DNA of 64,000 bases, taken from contig CAHJWL010000004.1 in assembly GCA_903642235.1 (NCBI GenBank), positions 310,001 through 374,000 on the forward strand, written 5' to 3'. Below are positions 33,914 through 42,555 of the stretch, one piece after another (position 1 is the stretch's first letter; the number at the start of each line of letters is the position of its first letter). The notes below the pieces were generated by a model, which was not told where the DNA came from, ran no database searches, and saw only the letters and a program-made list of their open reading frames with translations. The DNA comes from Acidobacteriaceae bacterium. GTDB taxonomy: Bacteria > Acidobacteriota > Terriglobia > Terriglobales > Acidobacteriaceae. The position numbers and the translations under genes are program-made.

Positions 33914-34510
33914 TTAGCTAGCGCAGGTTGTGACGTCCGCCAACTGCCGCTCTGAGCTGAGGCGGCATCCGGCTCCATAGCCGAGCTCCCACTGGCAGAG
34001 CAGGCAGGCATCGTCCCACTGCGCCTGTTCTCCGTCACTGCCGACTGTCATTGCCGGACCGAGGTGGTGCTGCGCGATGAGCAGGAAGGCGGTCACGGCT
34101 AAATCGTAGGGGCGAAAAGCGGTCTTGCACGCGCCGCTGAAGATGCCGTTCTTATCGGCCTGATCCGCGCTCATGCTTCGCTCAAACCAGACCGACTCGT
34201 AGGAGCAATCGCCGTTGCAGGTCCGATACGGAAGCGTGCCGCCGATACCCAGGTTGTCGCCGATACCGCACGCCTTCTCTGCCGGCCATGGCACACAGAC
34301 GGCGGGGTTCTTTGCGTGGCCGCAGTTCTCGGCGCCATTGAAGCCGATGAACTCAGGTCCGATCTCCGGGAACTCCTTGCCCTGTGCGTTGGCGAGTTGC
34401 ACGCCTGCCCGCTCGAAAGCCGGCAGAAGTCTCTCGAAGTCTTTGGCGATCGCGTTGAAAGTTTCAGCTGCGATGCTCTGCGGTCGGTCCCAGTAGTGTG
34501 TGTATCCCAT
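33914..34510 (-). CDS. Plasmid/phage-type hypothetical protein (198 aa)
   Basis: ATG 34510 is chosen because AGGAG precedes it and the longer frame runs into the structured leader. The protein opens MGYTHYWDRPQS and has a Cys-rich centre (NGAENCGHAKNPAVCVPWP, TCNGDCSYESVWFER) and a second CLLCQW pair. Proteins with this opening occur on plasmids and phages of diverse bacteria; the function is unknown. It shares its leader with the ArdC-like gene at 11176-12096, which suggests a common early-expressed, DNA-entry role (inference). A group II intron now separates it from the likely promoter. Confidence 0.65.
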   Translation of the reverse strand: MGYTHYWDRPQSIAAETFNAIAKDFERLLPAFERAGVQLANAQGKEFPEIGPEFIGFNGAENCGHAKNPAVCVPWPAEKACGIGDNLGIGGTLPYRTCNGDCSYESVWFERSMSADQADKNGIFSGACKTAFRPYDLAVTAFLLIAQHHLGPAMTVGSDGEQAQWDDACLLCQWELGYGAGCRLSSERQLADVTTCAS

Positions 34511-34815
34511 GCTGTTCGCTCCTGAATGGCCGTGCTGTGTTTGCTCACAAACACGCCTTGGCCCTGGCCCACGCCAGCGGGGGTGGCAAGTGCAAGAGCC
34601 GGATTCCTTTCCCGAAGGGCGGGCGAAGCCCGGTCTGCACAAGCGAAGCGCGGAAGATAAAGGTGGCTCTTGCGCGCGCCAGGGGCAGAGCCCCTTAGCA
34701 GGCTGTTGCTGTTGCTTGTTCTTGGGGCGTTGCGGGGTCTCCCCGCAGAGGGGGTGACGGAAGAGATGGGCCGGTTTTTCGCCGGCGCAGCTCTGGAGGC
34801 AGGGGGGAGACCTCC
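34511..34815 (-). promoter_or_regulatory. Structured 5' leader, copy B, gene-proximal part
   Basis: This aligns along its length with 12097-12440. It keeps the same hairpins, GCCGGC/CCGGC, TGCGGGG-AGA-CCCCGCA and GGGGC/GCCCC, the last with compensating changes relative to copy A. It also keeps the near-identical stretch GCGTGGGCCAGGGCCAAGG before the gene. The distal part resumes at 37021 on the far side of the intron. Confidence 0.7.
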
Positions 34816-37020
34816 GTGCGACTTGATGCCGTTTGACTGATTGTTCAACACTGAAAGGAGTGAGCTGAACCTGCGGTTCCGTCCGCAGTAGCCTATCGAC
34901 GTCGGCGTGGCTGGTAACGGTCGGGTCGAAAGCTGTCGAGACAACATACCTCTGTTATCCAACGGGGAGAACACCGTGAGGCGTTCTCCTTTACTGCCAG
35001 CGTCAAGGCGGTTGGAGGGTTAGGCTGGGTGATATGTCCAACACATGTGAACTACCGAAAGCACCGTAACCCCCAAAGAGCCAAAGACGCTGACAGGCTC
35101 TGGCCAAAAGGCACGCAGCCGGATGCATTCACTGGAAGTTTGGTGCACACGGACACAAAGGCTGCCGGTGTAGAGGTAGGGACTAAGCCACTCGTGTCAT
35201 TCAAACGGAACAAGGTAAGCCCGTTGCTTCGCCCTTTCGGGGGCAGGCGTTGCCGCAAGGCACGTTGTCAGGGCAGCGGGTAGAGGATGCTGGAGAAAGC
35301 GAACGTCGCTCTGTAATGGAGTGGATAGGGGTTGCAATATCACCCCGCTGCGAAAGCAGGCTGACTTCCAGTTGGTCGTGGATGACGAAAGAACTTACAG
35401 AATCTTCGCAGGAGGAAATCGCAAATGAATGTGGAGCAATCCATGTGTGCCGCCTCCGACCCGGAAGCGCAATGGGCACAGGTCAACTGGTCCCAATGTG
35501 AGCAAGAGGTCAGGAGACTGCAGGCGCGTATCGTCAAGGCAACAAAGGAAGGCCGTCACGGCAGGTTGAAAGCCCTGCAATGGCTGCTGACCCACTCGTT
35601 CCATGGTCGAGCTTTGGCCGTAAAGCGAGTGACGCACAACAAGGGCAAGAACACACCGGGAGTGGACGGAGCAATCTGGAGCACCCCGGCGTCCAGATAC
35701 GAGGCCATCGATACGTTACGACGGCGCGGCTATCAGCCGCAACCGTTGCGGCGCGTCTTCATCCCGAAGTCAAATGGCAAGCTGAGGCCGCTCGGTATCC
35801 CCACGATGAAAGACCGCGCCATGCAGGCACTCTACCTACTGGCGTTGCTTCCCGTCGCGGAGACCACCGGCGATCTCAACTCCTATGGCTTTCGACCGGA
35901 ACGCTCGACTGCTGACGCCATCGATTACTGCTTCTGTGTGCTGGGCCGTAAGGACAGTGCACCGTGGCTGCTGGAGGGCGACATTCGGGGCTGTTTCGAC
36001 AACATCAGTCACACATGGATGCTCGACCACATCTCCACGGACAAGGAAGTGCTGAAGAAATGGCTGAAGGCGGGCTACATGGAGAATCGAACGCTGTTTC
36101 CAACGGAGGCAGGGACACCACAGGGCGGAATCATCTCGCCTACACTGGCAAACCTGACGCTGGATGGGTTGGGGCGGCTGCTCAAGGAGACCTTCCGTCC
36201 AAGGAAGATCCGTGGGAAGCTATTCAATCCGAAAGTGAACTTCGTCCGCTATGCCGATGACTTCATCATCACCGGATGCTCGAAGGAGCTTCTGGAGAGT
36301 GAGGTCAAGCCGCTGGTCGAACGCTTTATGTTCGACCGGGGCTTGCAGCTCTCACCCGAGAAAACCTGCATCACGCATATCGAAGATGGCTTCGACTTCC
36401 TCGGGCAAAACCTGCGTAAGTATGGCGGTAAGCTCCTGATTACGCCCTCCGGAAAGAATATGCATGCCTTTCTGGAGAAGGTACGCGATGCGATTCGTTC
36501 GAATCGAGCCGTGAAACAGGAGTACCTGATACGTTTGCTCAACCCGATCATTCGGGGCTGGGCGTACTATCACCGCCATATCGAAGCTGGCTCGGCGTTT
36601 CAGAAAGTAGGGATGGTTCTCTGGCACTCGCTCTGGCGATGGGCGAAGCGACGCCATCCGAACAAGTCCGCTACCTGGATCGTAGATCGATACTGGCATC
36701 GACTTGGACGGCGCAAGTGGTGTTTCGCTCTACCGTCTGGCTCGGAACGCTCGGATGTGGTCCGGTTGGTTGACCCCACCCAGATCGCCATTCGGCGTTA
36801 CGTCAAGGTGAAGTCGGATGCTAACCCGTTCGACCCGCATTGGCGCAACTACTTCAAGACTCGCAAAAAAATGAGGTAGTCAGGCCATGCTCTCGTTCTG
36901 CGCAATGTAGTCCGGCTCCGCTCGCGCGGGGCTTATACACGGCTTGAGCCGGATGATGGGAAACCATCAAGTCCGGTTCTTAGGGGAGGGAGCGGCAGCA
37001 ATGCCGCTTCCTTACCCGAC
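34816..37020 (+). mobile_element. Group II intron inserted in leader B
   Basis: The 5' end is GTGCGAC (group II consensus GUGYG) at 34816. The 34-nt domain V is at 36946-36979 (GAGCCGGATGATGGGAAACC and its pairing half). Domain VI is the G/C hairpin at ~36982-37016, and the 3' end is CCCGAC at 37020. Both ends are confirmed by leader A: joining 34815 to 37021 restores an unbroken match. A reverse transcriptase/maturase is encoded inside. The insertion point is inside a G-run/C-run hairpin. The intron is antisense to the leader's gene, so splicing from that transcript is impossible. Confidence 0.85.
35425..36879 (+). CDS. ltrA: Group II intron reverse transcriptase/maturase without endonuclease domain
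   Basis: The 484-residue intron protein has an N-terminal RVT_N-type region (~15-85, VNWSQCEQEVRRLQARI), the RT core with GIPTMKDRAMQ, SYGFRPERS, GTPQGGIISPTLAN and active-site YADD (276-279), and maturase domain X (LIRLLNPIIRGWAYYH). It ends FDPHWRNYFKTRKKMR at 36879, only 66 bases before domain V. Relatives of this type usually continue into an HNH endonuclease with Cys pairs, which is missing here. A run of seven A's lies just before the stop. RT and splicing parts look intact. Confidence 0.9.
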   Translation: MNVEQSMCAASDPEAQWAQVNWSQCEQEVRRLQARIVKATKEGRHGRLKALQWLLTHSFHGRALAVKRVTHNKGKNTPGVDGAIWSTPASRYEAIDTLRRRGYQPQPLRRVFIPKSNGKLRPLGIPTMKDRAMQALYLLALLPVAETTGDLNSYGFRPERSTADAIDYCFCVLGRKDSAPWLLEGDIRGCFDNISHTWMLDHISTDKEVLKKWLKAGYMENRTLFPTEAGTPQGGIISPTLANLTLDGLGRLLKETFRPRKIRGKLFNPKVNFVRYADDFIITGCSKELLESEVKPLVERFMFDRGLQLSPEKTCITHIEDGFDFLGQNLRKYGGKLLITPSGKNMHAFLEKVRDAIRSNRAVKQEYLIRLLNPIIRGWAYYHRHIEAGSAFQKVGMVLWHSLWRWAKRRHPNKSATWIVDRYWHRLGRRKWCFALPSGSERSDVVRLVDPTQIAIRRYVKVKSDANPFDPHWRNYFKTRKKMR

Positions 37021-37070
37021 CCCCTCCAGCCAAGTAGTCGCGTTGAATCATCTACTTATAAGCGCGATGA
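37021..37070 (-). promoter_or_regulatory. Structured 5' leader, copy B, promoter-distal part
   Basis: The plus-strand segment AGTAGTCGCG ... ATCATCTACTTATAAGCGCG matches 12440-12490 of copy A (GTAGTTGCGT ... ATCATCTACCTATAAGCGCG). It is the start of the leader, probably containing its promoter, and has been moved 2.2 kb from the rest by the intron. Confidence 0.65.
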
Positions 37071-37118
37071 GGCAGCGATTTCTTGACACTCCGGAGAGCA
37101 TTTAGGAAGTTTTGCGGC

Positions 37119-37154
37119 CTAGTGACTTAGCAATCTAGCCTTCTAGAAGCCTAG
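37119..37154. repeat. CTAG-rich palindromic element, left copy
   Basis: CTAGTGACTTAG, 12 bases, CTAGAAGCCTAG, followed by CGTGCTA. Arms and spacing match the right copy at 38781-38816 (31 of 43 positions including the tail). It contains three CTAG in the arms plus one in the loop, a tetramer that is rare in most bacterial DNA. Confidence 0.5.
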
Positions 37155-37158
37155 CGTG

Positions 37159-37800
37159 CTAAGGATCAAGGCGTTCTCTACCGCGCATGTGATCGATCAT
37201 TCTTCGAAGATCATCGTCTTCAACTTTCGCTGGTGAGGGGGGTTCGATGACGAGGCGGAACCGGTCGAGATCGTTCTGCATGACTAGAGCTAGAGTAAGA
37301 AGGCTTTCGAGCATGCCAACTGCAGTTTGCGCAGTGATCTCAAGCCGACCAGCAGAAAGCGAGATGTTAGAGGGGAGGTCTGGAAGCATTGCTTGCCGCA
37401 GACCTTCCGGAAGACTCACCTTTAGCGCCTTCCGCTTCGGTGCTGGTTCAGCATCTGCCAGACGTACTCGGACGCCTTCCTCCGGGCTTGGCGCCGCGTT
37501 AAGGGCATCAAGGAACGCCAGCAACGCTGCCTTGTCAGTGAAGTGAGCGCTCCCTACGGTTTGCAACTGCCCAATCGCCTTCATCAACGTCTGCGCGGAG
37601 GCACGACCAACGGAGAAGAGGTTCTCGATATCAGCTCGGCTCCAAGTCTCGATTCGGGAAGCACCAGCTCGCTCGCGGATTAGGTGAAAATCGGCGGCCC
37701 ACTTGACGGGTCGTGGCATAGAGGCCCCAGAGGAAGACCTTTTGAGGGTAGGGGATAGTTGGCCAACCTGCCAAGAATCGTTCGTGGGAGCGACAGACAT
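37159..37800 (-). CDS. Hypothetical protein paired with the integrase (213 aa)
   Basis: The segment HLIRERAGASRIETWSRADIENLFSVGRASAQTLMKAIGQ looks like a helix-turn-helix (LFSVGRASAQTLMKAI as the recognition part). The C-terminal half has a Leu-rich helix (VGMLESLLTLALVMQNDL). An internal ATG at 37719 (MPRPVKWAADF) may be the true start. It is divergent from the tyrosine integrase with ~40 bp between. I infer a DNA-binding accessory or regulator of recombination; the family name is not known to me. Confidence 0.6.
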   Translation of the reverse strand: MSVAPTNDSWQVGQLSPTLKRSSSGASMPRPVKWAADFHLIRERAGASRIETWSRADIENLFSVGRASAQTLMKAIGQLQTVGSAHFTDKAALLAFLDALNAAPSPEEGVRVRLADAEPAPKRKALKVSLPEGLRQAMLPDLPSNISLSAGRLEITAQTAVGMLESLLTLALVMQNDLDRFRLVIEPPSPAKVEDDDLRRMIDHMRGRERLDP

Positions 37801-37839
37801 TACGCCCGATAATGCTGGTTATCGTGCCACAATGTTGTC

Positions 37840-38779
37840 ATGAGCCCGCAAACAGCCATTTCGGTCCTGAACCCCGAAGAAAGCAGCTCAGAGGCCCGTT
37901 TGATCGGCCTGGTGCTTGACGGGCTGACCTCCGAACACTCCCGGCGCTCCTACCGGACCGGTCTGGTGCGGTTCTTCGGATGGGTCCGGAGCTCTGGCAC
38001 GGATCCAGCTTTCACCAAGGCGCTCGTCGGACAGTACCGGTCCCTGCTCCTGGCAGAGGGCTTGTCTTCCTCGTCGGTCAACCTGCGGCTTTCTCCCGTC
38101 CGCAAGCTCGCCCGCGAGATGGCCGACAACCAGCTGCTTGAGCCATCGATCGCGGCGGCGATCGAACGTGTTCCTGGTGTCGAGCGTCGTGGGACGCGAG
38201 TAGGGAACTGGCTGACCAAGGAGCAGGCAAACGATCTGCTCAACGCCCCGAGTTCGAATAGTCATCGGCAGGCGGGATCGAGCCATCCTGGCCCTGCTCA
38301 TCGGTTGTGGCCTGCGGCGGGCGGAACTGCTTCGACTCGAGATTGATCATCTGCAGCAACGAGACGCCCGCTGGGTCATCCCGGATCTGCTTGGAAAAGG
38401 GAATCACGTCAGAACCGTGACCATCCCCGCTGGAGTCAAGGCTCGCATCGATCTCTGGACTACGACCGCAAGGATCAGCGAAGGCCGGCTCTTCCGTCCG
38501 GTGACCAAGGCCGGCTTGGTGCTGAGCCGCGGCATACAGGACGAGAAAGCGATCTGGCGGCTGGTGGTTCGCTACGCCCGGGAGACGGAGCTGGGAAAGC
38601 TGGCTCCGCACGATCTCCGGCGAACCTGCGCGAAGCTCTGCCGGAAGGCTGGTGGAGACCTGGAACAGATCCAGCTGCTGCTTGGGCATGCTTCCGTTCT
38701 GACGACGGAACGGTATCTCGGGACGGAGCAGACCCTGACCCACGCGGTGAATGATGGCCTCGGGCTTGATCTGGGGTGA
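37840..38779 (+). pseudogene. Tyrosine recombinase/integrase, one frameshift
   Basis: The N-terminal SAM-like domain reads well (HSRRSYRTGLVRFFGWVRSS, VNLRLSPVRKLAREMADN). Near 38250 (after LLNAP) one base is gained or lost; the next frame continues VIGRRDRAILALLIGCGLRR, then HDLRRTCAKL, LLGHASVLTTERYLG. All catalytic residues are present across the two frames (Arg in GLRRAEL, His-x-x-Arg, His of LGHAS, Tyr of ERYLG). The total is ~312 residues, normal for a Xer-type integrase. It could be a sequencing error or recent decay. Confidence 0.8.
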
Positions 38780-38780
38780 G

Positions 38781-38816
38781 CTAGCCATTTAGCAGTCCAA
38801 CAATCTAAATGGCTAG
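38781..38816. repeat. CTAG-rich palindromic element, right copy
   Basis: CTAGCCATTTAG and CTAAATGGCTAG form a perfect 12-bp inverted repeat around a 12-base loop (CAGTCCAACAAT), followed by CGTTCTAGCAC. It begins one base after the integrase stop. It shares arm length, spacing and tail with 37119-37154. Confidence 0.6.
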
Positions 38817-38827
38817 CGTTCTAGCAC

Positions 38828-39236
38828 GGAGAGATCGCCGGATACGCGGAAGCCCACTTTTGAGGAGGCTACATGGGGCAATCCCCGCTAGGGCATCTAC
38901 TTGAAATCAGATAGTCGACTGGACCCCGCACCGGGCCATCGAGTCGGGGCGGTGCGAGGCATCGCCGAACACCTTGTCTAGCCTTCCTGCCAGCGCAAAG
39001 AACGTCATCCAGCTAGGGAAAGCCGATCAGCGCGCTGGCGGGGAGAGCTTGACGTCACGGCCCGCTGACATTACCGTTGAGTCGTGATCGTCTCTGCACA
39101 GAATTGTTGTTGCCGCTGTCGCTGCAGTTAGCAGGCACCAATTCGGCGGGTGTACATTACCCACCTTCACTTCCAGTACTTGCTTGAAATAGTCAACGCT
39201 CCCGGCGCGATGACTCATTTCCGTTGCGCATGCAAC
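38828..39236. other. Intergenic region upstream of the sulfatase-cluster receptor
   Basis: No supported gene. A 13-codon frame with a good ribosome-binding site starts at 38872 (MGQSPLGHLLEIR), too short to judge. The receptor promoter must lie here. Confidence 0.35.
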
Positions 39237-42200
39237 ATGGAGTGTCCCTTGTCCTTCTCTTTCCCGATTCGCTTTCGGGGGCGGCATGCTCTCACGACGT
39301 TTGCATTCCTGGCCTTCGTTTCCCCCTATTCCGCAATTACGCAAACCACGGGAACGGGCACACTCACGGGCACGATTTCCGATGCAAACGGTGCACGCAT
39401 TCCCAGGGCACGCGTGACCGTCACGGAAGCCTCGAGCCATCTGCAACGCTCCACAGTGACAAATGCGGAAGGCCTCTACGTCCTGCCGGCCTTGCGGCTC
39501 GGTACGTACTCCATTGTGGTGGAGAGTGACGGCATGGCGCCCGCACGCCGCAATGATGTCATCCTCGATGCGGACACAACCAGAAGCGTAGATTTGGTCG
39601 CGTCGGTCGACGGGGTGTCTGATGCAATCACTGTCACCACAGCTCCACCCCTCATCGAAAATGGATCCGGTGCGCTCGGTGACCTGATCTCCGGAACCCA
39701 GGTGACAGAACTGCCGCTGAATGGGAGGAACTTCAGTCAGCTTCTTACCCTCGGGACCGGTGTCTCCTCTTCGCAAACCGGGCTGCGGATGGGCAGCGGA
39801 CAGGAGGGCAACCCCCTGCTCTCCATCAACGGCGGCAGGCAGAACGCAAACGCGTTTACCTTTGACGGCGTTCTCGCGATGGACACGGGTGGCAATCGCG
39901 GCATCAACCTCTTTCCTCCTCCCGAAGCAATCGGGGAGATACAGGTCCACACCAGCAACTACACCGCTGACATTGGTTCCTACGGGTATGGTCAGGTGAA
40001 CGTCGTCACGCGGGGAGGGGGCGCGACGTATCACGGGGATGTCTACGAGGTCTTTGCCAATGATGCCCTCAATGCGAAGAATTACTTCAACACGCAGAAG
40101 CCTCCGCTGAAGGACAATAACTTCGGCTACGACATCGGTGGGCCCATCGTACCGAACGCAAAGAGTGGCTTCGCGAAGAACCTTTTTTTCTTCTTCTCGC
40201 AGGCTTGGGACAAGCGTTCTGGACCGGAACTTACTTCGTTCACCTCGCCACCGCAGAGCACCTTTACCGGAGCCGTCCCGACTCTCGCCATGCGTTCCGG
40301 AGACTTCTCCGCCGTTGCGACTCCTGTCCGCAATCCAGCAACGGGCCTGCCCTACGTTGGCAACCGCATTACAAACATCGATCCTAACGCACTCATCCTG
40401 CTCAACGCATACATTCCGCTGCCGACAAATACAGCCGCGGCAGGCGGCAGCACGAACTGGGTCGCGAGCCCGAAGAGCAGAACAGACTGGCGAGAAGAAC
40501 TCGCACGCATCGACCTCAATCCTGGCAATCGTGACGCGATCCTCCTCCGGTATGCGCACGACAGCTGGTCTCAGTCCCAGGCGATTCTGAAGCCGTCAAA
40601 TCAGGCGTTCAACTCCATCGGCGGAAACTTCGCCAAGCCAGGATCGAACACGGTGGTGCAATGGACGCACATCTTCGGGCCAGAGCTGGTGAACCAGGCC
40701 ATTGTGGGATTCAGCCGGAACCAGATCACGCAGAGTCCGAACGCAGCAGCACAGCGGCCCGCCGGGCTGGCCATTCCGTCGCTCTTCGGTGCGAACGCAA
40801 CCAACGTGATCCCCTCGTTATCCTTCGGCGGCGGCTACAGTGGCATCGGTGCGCAAGGCCTCACCAACAACACGAATAACGTGTTTACCTTCCGGGACGA
40901 CCTGAACTACCAGCTCGGCGCTCACACGGTCAAGGCCGGGTTCAACGCGTTGCGCATCCAGAAGTTTGATCGCTTTCCCTACGCTGGGCAGGCTGGCACG
41001 TTCACCTTCGACGGCAGCGTCACAGGCAATGCCATCGCGGACTTCCTCACCGGCCGTGCCTTCTCCTATACAGAGCAAGGATCGATTCCAAACGTCTACC
41101 TCTTTTCGAACATGTATGAGGGCTACGTTCAGGACACATGGAAGGCACGGCAGAATCTTACGTTTGAGTACGGCGTCCGGGACACCATCTACACGGGAGC
41201 GCCGAATGGCTTTGACAAATACGACAACCTGAGCACCTTTATTCCTTCGCTCTACGTTGCGGCCAACGCTCCAACGATCCTGCAGGGGAATGGTGCGTTG
41301 GTCCGCGGCACAGGCGATCCCACCAACGGTCTGATAACTCCCACAAGCCAGAGAGGCTTTCACTACGCGCGTTCGCTGAGCGAACTGCGCAACAACATTG
41401 GACCGCGCGTCGGATTCGCCTACACGCCCGGCAGGTCGGGGCTGACCGCCATTCGCGGCGGCTTTGGCATCTTCTATCACTGGGACAACGACAATCACGA
41501 GAATGGCAGCCAGAATCCGCCATTCTCCCAGTCGGGTACGGCTTACGGCGTCTCGCTAAGCTCCATCGGCAACACCGCCGCAACAACGTTTCCAGCAACT
41601 CTGAATGTCTGGGATCCCCGGAAGCTGTACGCCACCATCTCGCAGTACAGCCTCAGTGTGGAGCAGCAGCTGCCATTTGCCACCGCACTGAGCATCAGCT
41701 ATGTGGGCAACCAGGGCCGGCATCTCGATCAGACACCCAACATCAACCAGCTTCAACCGGGGCAGCTTCCGGCGTCCGGCACGAATGTCAATTATCTGAG
41801 GCCCTACAGGGGCTACGCTGCCATCAACTACGACGTGCGGTCTGCGTCCGCAAACTACAACGCCCTGCAGGTCAATCTTCGCCGACGATTTCAGCACGGC
41901 TTGTCCTTCGGAGCGGCTTACACCTGGTCGAAGGCGCAGGTGCAGCAGGTCGGTCAAAGTCAGTTCTTCAACGAACGTGGCCTGGGCTCGTACGACCGTC
42001 CCAACATCCTGACCCTGAACTACATCTGGCAACCGGAGATCTTCCGTAACGGCAATCTTCCTGAAAGGATGCTGTTGGCGAACTGGGAGCTCAGCGGCAT
42101 CACCAACTTGCAAGGCGGGCTGCCCTTCACAGCATCCGCATCGACCGATGTTGCTCGCGTTGGCAACAGCGGGCAACGACCTAACCGGATCGGCGCCATT

Positions 42201-42509
42201 GCCTATCATTCGCGTTCCGTCTCGAACTACTTCAGTGGATCGTCGTTCACCGCGGCAGCCCCTGGAACCTTCGGCAACGAACGGCTGGGAGACATTCGCG
42301 GCCCCGGGACCGACCTGTGGCAGTTGAATGTCGCGAAGAACATCCCTATCGAACGCGTCTCCCTGAAGCTGGAAGCGCAGCTCTATAACCTGTTCAATCA
42401 CGCAAACTTCAATGGCGTAGGACTGACGTATGGTTCCGCGGCCTTCGGCACGCTTAATAGCGCGCTCGATCCGCGCAACGTCCAGTTCCGCTTGAAAGCA
42501 TCCTTCTAA
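39237..42509 (+). CDS. Oar-like TonB-dependent receptor of the sulfatase cluster
   Basis: The protein is ~1090 residues from ATG 39237; ATG 39210 or GTG 39150 are possible. The chosen start gives a signal peptide with RFRGRH before the core TTFAFLAFVSPYSAI. Next are a carboxypeptidase-regulatory-like domain (GTLTGTISDANGARIPRARV), a plug (VTELPLNGRNFSQLLTLGTG, YGYGQVNVVTRGG) and a barrel ending VQFRLKASF. Because it precedes a sulfatase and its activating enzyme on the same strand (46 bp to the sulfatase), it probably imports a sulfated glycan or its fragments. Confidence 0.87.
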   Translation: MECPLSFSFPIRFRGRHALTTFAFLAFVSPYSAITQTTGTGTLTGTISDANGARIPRARVTVTEASSHLQRSTVTNAEGLYVLPALRLGTYSIVVESDGMAPARRNDVILDADTTRSVDLVASVDGVSDAITVTTAPPLIENGSGALGDLISGTQVTELPLNGRNFSQLLTLGTGVSSSQTGLRMGSGQEGNPLLSINGGRQNANAFTFDGVLAMDTGGNRGINLFPPPEAIGEIQVHTSNYTADIGSYGYGQVNVVTRGGGATYHGDVYEVFANDALNAKNYFNTQKPPLKDNNFGYDIGGPIVPNAKSGFAKNLFFFFSQAWDKRSGPELTSFTSPPQSTFTGAVPTLAMRSGDFSAVATPVRNPATGLPYVGNRITNIDPNALILLNAYIPLPTNTAAAGGSTNWVASPKSRTDWREELARIDLNPGNRDAILLRYAHDSWSQSQAILKPSNQAFNSIGGNFAKPGSNTVVQWTHIFGPELVNQAIVGFSRNQITQSPNAAAQRPAGLAIPSLFGANATNVIPSLSFGGGYSGIGAQGLTNNTNNVFTFRDDLNYQLGAHTVKAGFNALRIQKFDRFPYAGQAGTFTFDGSVTGNAIADFLTGRAFSYTEQGSIPNVYLFSNMYEGYVQDTWKARQNLTFEYGVRDTIYTGAPNGFDKYDNLSTFIPSLYVAANAPTILQGNGALVRGTGDPTNGLITPTSQRGFHYARSLSELRNNIGPRVGFAYTPGRSGLTAIRGGFGIFYHWDNDNHENGSQNPPFSQSGTAYGVSLSSIGNTAATTFPATLNVWDPRKLYATISQYSLSVEQQLPFATALSISYVGNQGRHLDQTPNINQLQPGQLPASGTNVNYLRPYRGYAAINYDVRSASANYNALQVNLRRRFQHGLSFGAAYTWSKAQVQQVGQSQFFNERGLGSYDRPNILTLNYIWQPEIFRNGNLPERMLLANWELSGITNLQGGLPFTASASTDVARVGNSGQRPNRIGAIAYHSRSVSNYFSGSSFTAAAPGTFGNERLGDIRGPGTDLWQLNVAKNIPIERVSLKLEAQLYNLFNHANFNGVGLTYGSAAFGTLNSALDPRNVQFRLKASF

Positions 42510-42555
42510 CCGCTCATCGACGCAGCAGGCTATTTCAGACGCGAGGAAATGGAAG

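Noticed and set aside
34511..34974. Open frames extending upstream from the 198-aa gene
   Set aside because: They cover leader B and the intron end; the hairpins and the match to leader A explain the sequence better.
38872..38913. 13-codon frame with a strong ribosome-binding site (MGQSPLGHLLEIR)
   Set aside because: A leader peptide is possible, but nothing in the sequence shows attenuation.
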